From UMGS1851 sp900555605 (GTDB taxonomy: Bacteria > Bacillota > Clostridia > UBA1212 > UBA1255), in assembly GCA_902472555.1 (NCBI GenBank), contig CABROF010000038.1, positions 1 to 20,538 of the forward strand: DNA of 20,538 nucleotides. The letters run 5' to 3'. Positions 15,400 through 20,538 of this stretch are shown one piece after another (the first letter of the stretch is position 1; every line of letters begins with the position of its first letter). The position numbers and the translations under genes are program-made. Under the pieces are notes generated by a model. It saw only the letters and a list, made by a program, of their open reading frames with translations, did not search any database and was not told the DNA's origin.

Positions 15400-16278
15400 C
15401 TATCCCTTGAACAAATTTCGGTCCAGCCGTAATGCATCAACAAACCGTGTGATCATACTGATATCATGCATTGTGCCATTGCGGAGCTCCTCCCCGTTGA
15501 TTCTGCGGAAAACCGGCGGCTCAAATGCATTGTGCCCGCTGTTTACCGCTACATGCAGAAAGCCGCCCACAAAACACAGCAGCAGCCGGCCTTCTGTCTG
15601 CTCCTTCAATTCTATCATACTTTGCATGATATGAGGCGTTAAAATGTAATACGCTTCATGGTCGTTCATACAATATACGTCAAACGCCTCCTCAAAACGC
15701 ATATTCTCCATCTGGATGCCATGCATCTTCGGCTTGCCGCTGAACCAGCCCCCGCTTTTTTTGGCATAAGCAAATCCCTTTTCACGCACCTGAAGATCCC
15801 ATTGAAAATCCTTATTAAAGAAAAAAATCATCCATCTGCCCTCAAAGTAAGTGGTGGTGCTGCTGCTTTTTCCGTTGGAGGTTACCTGCTGGATACACAC
15901 ATCGGCCTGTTCAAAAGGAATGCCTTTATATTTTCCGCAGATATAGTCATCGCTGCGGTATCGGTTCCCCATGGACATCATATTTGTATCTGCAATCACC
16001 TGCCGGCTGAGCCCTCTGCCCGGATCAAATACGAGGTCCGTAAAATACATTCTGAGTATTTCTTCTACAAACTCTTTTTTAAAAGCTGCTTTATATTTTC
16101 TGCCTATGCTACCCCAGGCCGCCGTGAGAAGAATCACAGCCGCAGCAAGGAGAATCACAGAAAAAAGCGGGACCATAAAAAACAAAAGGACAGCCGCTCC
16201 GATCAGAAGGAAAGCAATGAGAAATATCCGCATGAGCTTCCGACGCATGCTTTCCAGCCTGTTCAACGCCTCCTCCAT
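15400..16278 (-). CDS. DUF3137 family membrane protein, partner of LemA
   Basis: 292 aa. A charged N-terminal helix (EEALNRLESMRRKLMR) precedes two adjacent membrane helices (about 17-37 and 38-57). A soluble domain follows with the DUF3137 pattern: YFTDLVFDPGRGLSRQVI, a YRSDDYICGKYKGIPFEQADV strand pair, then TYFEGRWMIFFFNKDF and the KMHGIQMENMRFEEAFDVYC segment. Function is unknown; the family is often beside lemA. ATG 16278 is supported by GGTGAT, complementary to the 16S rRNA 3' end, 9 bases upstream. The frame extends to 16392, but that part starts at the predicted transcript leader and looks non-coding. Own promoter at 16361-16389. Confidence 0.88.
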   Translation of the reverse strand: MEEALNRLESMRRKLMRIFLIAFLLIGAAVLLFFMVPLFSVILLAAAVILLTAAWGSIGRKYKAAFKKEFVEEILRMYFTDLVFDPGRGLSRQVIADTNMMSMGNRYRSDDYICGKYKGIPFEQADVCIQQVTSNGKSSSTTTYFEGRWMIFFFNKDFQWDLQVREKGFAYAKKSGGWFSGKPKMHGIQMENMRFEEAFDVYCMNDHEAYYILTPHIMQSMIELKEQTEGRLLLCFVGGFLHVAVNSGHNAFEPPVFRRINGEELRNGTMHDISMITRFVDALRLDRNLFKG

Positions 16279-16360
16279 CAAGATCTCATCACCAGCCCCT
16301 TCTCCTAACCGCAGCGCGGTCTGCGGGCCGCCCCGCTGCGGACAGCTATAACAACACTTT

Positions 16361-16389
16361 ATTTTATCATATGCTATGAAGGATGTCCA
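16361..16389 (-). promoter_or_regulatory. Extended -10 promoter for the DUF3137-lemA unit
   Basis: On the minus strand TGGACA (16389-16384), a 17-base spacer ending TGA, then TAAAAT (16366-16361). Predicted start about 16354, about 76 bases before the chosen ATG. It makes translation from the upstream extension of the frame unlikely. Confidence 0.78.
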
Positions 16390-16410
16390 CAATTACACGC
16401 AGCTTCTTCA

Positions 16411-16427
16411 CTGCGGCAGGACCGCAG
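16411..16427 (-). other. Hairpin just downstream of mutY
   Basis: CTGCGG / CCGCAG, a perfect 6-bp stem with a 5-base loop, 7 bases past the mutY stop. Flanking AGCT ends (16401-16404 and 16437-16440) could extend it across an internal loop. No U-run follows, so it is not a standard terminator. Confidence 0.4.
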
Positions 16428-16434
16428 CCTGGCT

Positions 16435-17589
16435 TCAGCTGCCTATCTGCGGCGCATAGCATTTCTGAAATGCGGCAGGCAGCGGAAACTTTAGGGCAAG
16501 CTGTGTCTCATCCGCCCAGATAAAATCGCCGCCCTCCGTATGACAGTTAAAATGATAACAGGTCATATGCCATTCCACATGCGTAAAGATATGGACAGCT
16601 TCTGTTTTTTTTACAATTTCAGCCGACGGAATCCCCCAGTCCGCAAGGACTTGCGCTGCCTCGCCGGCCGTCATGCTGCCCGCCACATTCGGATATTCAT
16701 AAAAGCCGGCCAGCAATCCTTTCTCGGCCCTTCTGCACAGTGCCAGCCGGCGGCCTCCGCCATGTGCACGGAGATTCTGCTCTGCCCCGGGACACTGCGC
16801 CGCTGTGCTGTGCAATATAAATACAGTATATGCTTCTATTCTGCGGGGCTTTTTCTTGCCGCGGACAGGAAGCGCTTCGGCGGTTCCGTGTTTCCGCGAC
16901 AAGCAGAATGCAGCGGCAGGACAATCCGTACATTTCGGCGGGCCGTTGGGCACGCATACCAGCGCCCCTAATTCCATCAGGCTTTGGGTAAATTCCCCGC
17001 AGTGTCCGGCAGGATAAACCTGCCGCAGCGCTGCGGCAACTGACCCGCGCGTCGCCGGGTAATCAATATTTTCATAAGATTCTGCAATTCTTGAAATGAC
17101 GCGCAGCACATTGCCGTCCACTGCCGGTACAGGCTGTTCGAAGCAGATCGAAGCCACCGCACCCGCAGTATATGCGCCGATTCCCGGCAGCCGCAGAATC
17201 TCCTCGTAACCCGACGGAAAAATACCTCCATACTCCTCCATAATACAGACAGCGGCTTTTTTCAAATTTCTGGCGCGGCTATAGTATCCGAGGCCCTCCC
17301 AAAGCTTAAGCAGCAGCTCCTCTTCTGCGTCTGCCAGATCACGTATGGTCGGCAGTGCCGCAAGAAACCGCGTATAGTAAAGCTTGACCGCCTCCACCCG
17401 TGTTTGCTGCAGCATGATTTCCGACAGCCAGATATGATACGGTTCCCGATCCTCCCGCCACGGAAGCTTTCTATGATGGATCCGGTACCAAGGCAGCAGC
17501 ACTTCCGGAAGCAGCTTTATGTGCGGCTGCTGAAAAGCTGTCTGAGATCCGATGTGATTTTCAAACTGATGATCCGTATAAAGTTCCAT
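16435..17589 (-). CDS. mutY: A/G-specific adenine glycosylase MutY
   Basis: 384 aa. It removes adenine mispaired with 8-oxoguanine. The catalytic Glu57 is in LSEIMLQQTRV, the helix-hairpin-helix is LPGIGAYTAGA (134-144) and Asp158 is in VDGNVLRV. The [4Fe-4S] ligands are Cys212, 220, 223 and 229, spaced C-X7-C-X2-C-X5-C rather than the C-X6 of E. coli; I recall the longer loop in clostridial MutYs. The C-terminal MutT-like domain recognises 8-oxoG (EKGLLAGFYEYPN) and has a Gly/Ala-rich insertion of about 20 residues before it. ATG 17589 follows GGAAG by 4 bases. A TTG 25 codons earlier (17664) would add a basic, low-complexity leader. Confidence 0.96.
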   Translation of the reverse strand: MELYTDHQFENHIGSQTAFQQPHIKLLPEVLLPWYRIHHRKLPWREDREPYHIWLSEIMLQQTRVEAVKLYYTRFLAALPTIRDLADAEEELLLKLWEGLGYYSRARNLKKAAVCIMEEYGGIFPSGYEEILRLPGIGAYTAGAVASICFEQPVPAVDGNVLRVISRIAESYENIDYPATRGSVAAALRQVYPAGHCGEFTQSLMELGALVCVPNGPPKCTDCPAAAFCLSRKHGTAEALPVRGKKKPRRIEAYTVFILHSTAAQCPGAEQNLRAHGGGRRLALCRRAEKGLLAGFYEYPNVAGSMTAGEAAQVLADWGIPSAEIVKKTEAVHIFTHVEWHMTCYHFNCHTEGGDFIWADETQLALKFPLPAAFQKCYAPQIGS

Positions 17590-17681
17590 ATGACTTCCAT
17601 TCTTTTTCAATTTTAAAAATTGGCGGGTTTGGCGGCGCCGAAATGCAGGCGCTTCCCTCCGCAAAGACTAAATTTCTGCCC

Positions 17682-17696
17682 GTTCCGGGCCGGAAC
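17682..17696 (-). other. Hairpin in the mutY leader
   Basis: GTTCCG / CGGAAC with a 3-base loop lies within the predicted mutY transcript leader of about 120 bases, about 12 bases from the predicted start. The rest of the 303-base mutY-glycosidase spacer (17590-17892) holds the two divergent promoters and no gene that I can support. Confidence 0.45.
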
Positions 17697-17715
17697 GCAG
17701 CATTTTTTTCGATTT

Positions 17716-17744
17716 AGTATACCATTATGCAGACCGTATTTCAA
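17716..17744 (-). promoter_or_regulatory. Strong extended -10 promoter for mutY
   Basis: On the minus strand TTGAAA (17744-17739), a 17-base spacer ending TGG, then TATACT (17721-17716). Both hexamers match 5 of 6 and the TGn is present. Predicted start about 17709. Confidence 0.83.
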
Positions 17745-17823
17745 TTTCTGCCGCCGCAGCCCCGGCCCTGCCGCAGCCCCCGCCGCGAATCAGGAACAGA
17801 CAAATCCGCGGCTGAATCCTGTA

Positions 17824-17852
17824 TTGCTTTTTTCAGATCTATATGGAATAAT
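17824..17852 (+). promoter_or_regulatory. Possible promoter for the GH99-like gene
   Basis: TTGCTT (17824-17829), a 17-base spacer, AATAAT (17847-17852). The -10 matches 5 of 6 and the -35 only 3 of 6. Predicted start about 17860, 33 bases before the ATG. A weak -35 would be compatible with an activator, but no operator is evident. Confidence 0.5.
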
Positions 17853-17892
17853 ATGCCTCATCCGAATCTGAAAAAGAAAGAAGGAATTCAAA

Positions 17893-19614
17893 ATGAGCAA
17901 TCAGCAGCAAAACGCAGGCCCTTTATTAGCCACAGACGCATTGGGCCGCGCACTGCCCACGGCAGCGGAGACAGGTTTGCCCCGTAAAAATCGTACTGTA
18001 GGACTGTTCTATTTTTTATGGAACGGCGAGCACATGGGACAGGATCACCGCCCCTTCGATGTCAGTAAAATTCTGTCGGCAAATCCGAAAGCAGGCTATG
18101 ACACGGACGGCAGCTATTGGGGCAAAGTCGGACAGATGCATCACTGGGGCGAACCCATGTTCGGCTACTACTATGCTATGGATGAGTGGGTCATGCGCAA
18201 GCACATCGAAATGATCACCCGTGCGGAGATTGATTTTCTCGTATTCGACACTACAAATAACGTTACCTATGAGCCTCAGGCAAAGCAGATGCTCCGGCTG
18301 CTGTCCGAATATCGGCGCGAAGGCTGGAACACGCCGAAGGTCTTATTTTACACGAACACCCGTTCCGGTGAGACTGCACAAAACTTATACGAAGCAATCT
18401 ATAAGCCGAATTACATGCCGGATACCTGGTATTGTTTTGATGGAAAGCCCCTGATCATTGCCGTTGCAGAGGAATGCTCCCCTGAAGTCAGAGCGTTTTT
18501 TACCATTAAAATGTCACAGTGGCCAAATGAGCCTACCAAAAAAGGCGGATGGCCCTGGATGGATTTTACCCGGCCGCAGCGTGTATTTGAAAATGCAGCG
18601 GGCGAAGAAGAAATTATCAACGTCTCCGTGGCCCAGCATCCGCAGCTGCGTTTCGGCGATTCCGCCATGTACGGAGAGGCCGGAAACCGCGGCCGCTCCT
18701 ACCATAACGGCGCAGAGGATCCATCGGAAAACGCCTATCTGCACGGATACAATTTTGCACAGCAGTGGGAGCGCGCCATTGAAGCCGATCCGCCCTTTGT
18801 GTTTGTCACGGGCTGGAACGAATGGCTGATGGGACGCTGGCAAGGACCGGAAGACCGTCCGCTGATGTTTGTCGACTGCGCGGACATTGAATATTCTCGG
18901 GATATCGAACCCATGAAGGGCGGGTACTTTGATAATTACTATATGCAGCTGATTTCATATGTACGCAAATACAAGGGAACGGCGCCGATTCCTGTACAGC
19001 CGCCTCTGCCGCAGCCGGTCCGCGACCCGTCCTTTGCACTATTCCGCGATACCCCTGTCGTATATCGGGATTTTCCCCGCGGCGCTGCAAAACGTAGCAG
19101 CCCCGGTTACGGAGACGCACAGTATACGGACGAATCCGGACGGAATGAAATCATCGAATGCAGAGTTGTTCATGACAGTAAAAATCTATATTTTTATGCA
19201 AAAACGTCGAATCCCATTCAGGCCTGCGATTATCACAGCACCTGGATGAATCTGTATCTCAATATCAGCAGAAACGGCAAAACCGCCGATGCCCCTCACT
19301 GGCACGGGTATCAATATCTTGTAAACCAGTATCCCTTCAGCAATACGCTAACCTCTCTCTCCGTCTGCCGTGAGACCGTCCGCACGATAGAACCGGACAC
19401 CTTCTCCATTACGGCGGCGATTCCGTATGCATGCCGTGACAAGGAACTAATGGTTGTCATCCCAAAAGCTTTGGTAGGGCTTGCGGCAGAAGACCATTTT
19501 CAGATCCAGTTCAAATGGGCGGATTCCAAATCGGAAATCACAAGAATGGAGGAGTTCTACACCAAAGGAGACGCCGCCCCCATCGGCAGGCTGAATTATG
19601 TATTTGAAGGCTGA
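17893..19614 (+). CDS. GH71/GH99-like glycosidase with C-terminal CBM9-like domain, cytoplasmic
   Basis: 573 aa. After a 33-residue polar leader, the segment TVGLFYFLWNGEHMGQDHRPFDVSKIL opens a TIM-barrel-type domain related to GH71/GH99 (endo-mannosidase-like) proteins: MHHWGEPMFGYYYAMDEWVMRKHIEMI, then IDFLVFDTTNNVTY, and FVTGWNEWLMGRW with GWNEW at 307-311, a motif shared with WbsX-like proteins. Residues from about 385 on (DPSFALFRDTPVVYRDF..., RNEIIECRVVHDSKNLYFYAKT) resemble the CBM9/DUF1083 sandwich. There is no signal peptide or membrane helix, so it likely acts in the cytoplasm, perhaps on imported oligosaccharide. The ATG follows AAGGA by 7 bases. It stands alone, divergent from mutY, with no transporter or regulator beside it. 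Substrate unknown. Confidence 0.8.
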   Translation: MSNQQQNAGPLLATDALGRALPTAAETGLPRKNRTVGLFYFLWNGEHMGQDHRPFDVSKILSANPKAGYDTDGSYWGKVGQMHHWGEPMFGYYYAMDEWVMRKHIEMITRAEIDFLVFDTTNNVTYEPQAKQMLRLLSEYRREGWNTPKVLFYTNTRSGETAQNLYEAIYKPNYMPDTWYCFDGKPLIIAVAEECSPEVRAFFTIKMSQWPNEPTKKGGWPWMDFTRPQRVFENAAGEEEIINVSVAQHPQLRFGDSAMYGEAGNRGRSYHNGAEDPSENAYLHGYNFAQQWERAIEADPPFVFVTGWNEWLMGRWQGPEDRPLMFVDCADIEYSRDIEPMKGGYFDNYYMQLISYVRKYKGTAPIPVQPPLPQPVRDPSFALFRDTPVVYRDFPRGAAKRSSPGYGDAQYTDESGRNEIIECRVVHDSKNLYFYAKTSNPIQACDYHSTWMNLYLNISRNGKTADAPHWHGYQYLVNQYPFSNTLTSLSVCRETVRTIEPDTFSITAAIPYACRDKELMVVIPKALVGLAAEDHFQIQFKWADSKSEITRMEEFYTKGDAAPIGRLNYVFEG

Positions 19615-19704
19615 AGCCGCCGATTCACAATTGACTCAATATGTCTGTCAGCTTCTGCCAATCCCGGATATGTAAGTGCGGGCATACAGGTCGAAGCTGT
19701 TCTT

Positions 19705-19740
19705 AAAAAAAACAAGGCGCCTTGCGGCGCCTACGTTTTT
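19705..19740. terminator. Bidirectional intrinsic terminator
   Basis: AGGCGCC (19715-19721), loop TTGC, GGCGCCT (19726-19732). On the plus strand it is followed by ACG and T5 and would end the GH99-like transcript about 100 bases after its stop. On the minus strand the loop reads GCAA (a GNRA tetraloop) and the stem is followed by TG and T8 (19712-19705), a strong terminator for the RNA gene on its right. I see nothing in 19615-19704 beyond the 3' end of the glycosidase transcript. Confidence 0.88.
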
Positions 19741-19742
19741 GT

Positions 19743-19968
19743 GATGATGTTGCTTTTTATAGCATTCCCGAAATGCCGTGCCCGAAATTTTGACACCTAG
19801 CAGCGCTAGGTGGGTATCCTATGCGGACTTCTGATCTTCCGCTGCCGGTGCACCGAATCAAATTGCGGCCTGATCGCTGTCCTAACAAGTCGGACTCCCT
19901 TATTTATCATGTAGGTTCAAAATACGGGTTTCTTTCGTACACCCCAGGAAGTCTGCAACTCATCTTGT
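19743..19968 (-). ncRNA. Structured noncoding RNA gene, family unsettled (raiA-type or 6S-like)
   Basis: About 226 bases from a predicted start at 19968 to the closing helix, or about 264 to the terminator U-run. Helices I can pair on the minus strand: closing helix 19964-19955 with 19753-19743 (10 bp, one bulged A); 19953-19948 with 19831-19826; 19943-19937 with 19853-19847 (one G-U); GTCC/GGAC at 19895-19892 and 19882-19879; an 8-bp hairpin 19812-19805 / 19801-19794 (CACCTAGC, loop GCT); and a 5-bp hairpin 19776-19762. CCCG and TTTT at 19928-19919 can pair with AAAA and CGGG at 19791-19781, crossing the inner helices: a pseudoknot. A strong promoter and terminator flank it. The multi-hairpin 3' side and pseudoknot fit a raiA-type RNA better than the rod of 6S, but I cannot identify it with certainty. 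Frames across it are non-coding. Confidence 0.72.
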
Positions 19969-19974
19969 GGCCTT

Positions 19975-20003
19975 ATTATATCTTAGGCTTTTATGATTTG
20001 CAA
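19975..20003 (-). promoter_or_regulatory. Promoter of the structured RNA
   Basis: On the minus strand TTGCAA (20003-19998), a 17-base spacer, TATAAT (19980-19975). The -10 is perfect and the spacing ideal. Predicted start at A19968. It begins 19 bases after the DUF3343 stop codon. Confidence 0.85.
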
Positions 20004-20022
20004 GACCCAAATTCAAACAGCA

Positions 20023-20235
20023 TCAATCACAATCTATCTTTAAGTCCATACCGCTGCTGCTCAGCAGCTTTGCGGCGACAGACATGAACCTTTTTGAAAA
20101 ACGAACCGCGTACGCACAGCCCTTTTGCGAAAATCTGCGCGGAGCCGTTACCAATTCAGCTTCCACGCCATTGCGGCGCAGCAGCATGGCAAACGCCGTC
20201 GCCTGGTTCTGAGACTTCGCTACAGCAAAGCACAT
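20023..20235 (-). CDS. DUF3343 small protein (putative Se/S-carrier-like)
   Basis: 70 aa. The DUF3343 pattern is visible: a first strand MCFAVAKS, a helix QNQATAFAMLLRRNGV, then ELVTAPRRFSQKGCAYAVRF (28-46) with the conserved Pro-Arg and Gly-Cys (Cys40), and a final helix SVAAKLLSSSGM. The family is annotated as putative selenium/sulfur carrier-like from its resemblance to part of YedF; its biochemical role is not established. ATG 20235 has AGGA 9 bases upstream; an ATG two codons earlier (20241) is too close to that site, and a TTG start at 20253 is less likely. No selD, selA or cysteine desulfurase is in view, though the partial gene upstream is unidentified. Confidence 0.65.
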   Translation of the reverse strand: MCFAVAKSQNQATAFAMLLRRNGVEAELVTAPRRFSQKGCAYAVRFSKRFMSVAAKLLSSSGMDLKIDCD

Positions 20236-20271
20236 TGGCATCCATCCTGTCAAAAAAAATCGCTACATCAC

Positions 20272-20277
20272 ATTATA
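20272..20277 (-). promoter_or_regulatory. Possible -10 element for the DUF3343 gene
   Basis: TATAAT on the minus strand (20277-20272), about 37 bases before the chosen ATG. No good -35 lies at 16-18 bases (TAAACT at 17). Predicted start about 20265. Confidence 0.4.
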
Positions 20278-20343
20278 TTCAGACGCCGCGGCGAAGTTTA
20301 CATAATAAAAAGGAAAATAACCGGGGCTGTGCAGCAGGCGCAT

Positions 20344-20538
20344 TCAGGTGCCCGCCGCTGTCCGCGGGATGTCCGCCCCTGTACCCTTTCCAGTATAGAC
20401 CGACCGCATATAGTAAAATAAATACTGCTGTGCATAGCCTGCCAAATTCCCGAAACGCGTCCGGATGAATGCCTCGATATCACGCAGCGGCGCCGGGCGG
20501 CCGAAATAAAGCGTCTCCATGACGCGCCGTACCCATAC
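20344..20538 (-). CDS. C-terminal end of an unidentified protein (partial)
   Basis: The frame enters from the right edge and reads 64 codons to TGA at 20346-20344. The visible part (RRVMETLYFGRPAPLRDIEA..., FGNLAGYAQQYLFYYMRSVY...) has the composition of a real helical domain rich in aromatic and basic residues, ending in a polar tail with Gly, Thr and Ala. I do not recognise the family. A bulged inverted repeat overlaps its stop codon, CAGCGGCG / CGCC-GCTG with a 12-base loop, and T-rich sequence follows about 12 bases later, so transcription may end near here before the DUF3343 promoter. Confidence 0.6.
   Translation of the reverse strand, partial: VWVRRVMETLYFGRPAPLRDIEAFIRTRFGNLAGYAQQYLFYYMRSVYTGKGTGADIPRTAAGT

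Noticed and set aside
17590..17664. TTG start at 17664 for mutY
   Set aside because: The added 25 residues are basic and low-complexity, and the ATG at 17589 has a better ribosome-binding site.
19743..19968. SRP RNA, tmRNA or RNase P RNA as the identity of the structured RNA
   Set aside because: The conserved SRP GGAAG-type loop, tmRNA ends and tag frame, and the RNase P core motifs are not seen.
19821..20087. 88-codon frame on the plus strand
   Set aside because: It lies antisense to the structured RNA and its promoter, has no Shine-Dalgarno, and shows no family features.
1..20538. CRISPR arrays, insertion sequences, tRNA or rRNA genes, integrases
   Set aside because: I looked for direct repeats with spacers, transposase or integrase motifs and tRNA-like cloverleaves on both strands and saw none.

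Overview
The window looks like chromosome of an endospore-type Clostridia member (Bacillota), GC close to 50%, possibly gut-associated. The basis is: the sporulation/transition sigma factor SigH; a YlbF/YmcA-family protein next to mutS; a MutY with a clostridial-looking iron-sulfur loop; strong Shine-Dalgarno sites; and sigma-A-type promoters. It is mostly a core housekeeping block. Nothing looks like phage, a transposon or a CRISPR array.

Layout. Positions 2-3178 (+ strand): the tail of an unidentified gene, then mutL and miaA overlapping by 4 bases. Positions 3190-17589 (all - strand), read in transcription order from the right: mutY; a DUF3137 membrane protein with lemA; cysE, cysS and sigH; miaB followed by a three-gene envelope-glycan cassette (GtrA-like protein, FAD oxidoreductase of the UDP-galactopyranose-mutase/protoporphyrinogen-oxidase type, polytopic GT-C glycosyltransferase); a YlbF-family gene; and mutS, which runs head-on into miaA with 11 bases between the stop codons. 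Positions 17893-19614 (+): a GH71/GH99-like glycosidase with a CBM9-like C-terminal domain and no signal peptide. Positions 19705-20003 (-): an RNA gene with its own promoter, extensive secondary structure, a possible pseudoknot and a strong intrinsic terminator. Positions 20023-20235 (-): a small DUF3343 protein. Positions 20344-20538 (-): the C-terminal end of an unidentified protein.

How it fits together. MutS, MutL and MutY are DNA mismatch/oxidative-damage repair. MiaA and MiaB are the two successive enzymes that make ms2i6A37 in tRNA. CysE and CysS link cysteine synthesis to Cys-tRNA charging. SigH is the transition-state sigma factor. Compared with the Bacillus subtilis orders miaB-ymcA-cotE-mutS-mutL and cysE-cysS-mrnC-rlmB-yacP-sigH, this chromosome has a glycan cassette inserted after miaB, mutL-miaA turned to face mutS, and mrnC, rlmB and yacP missing between cysS and sigH.

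The two most interesting items are the structured RNA at about 19743-19968, whose family I could not settle, and the GtrA/FAD-oxidoreductase/GT-C cassette lodged in a tRNA-modification and repair operon. Start codons were re-chosen for several genes (YlbF, GT-C, GtrA, miaB, sigH, DUF3137, mutY, DUF3343) from ribosome-binding sites.
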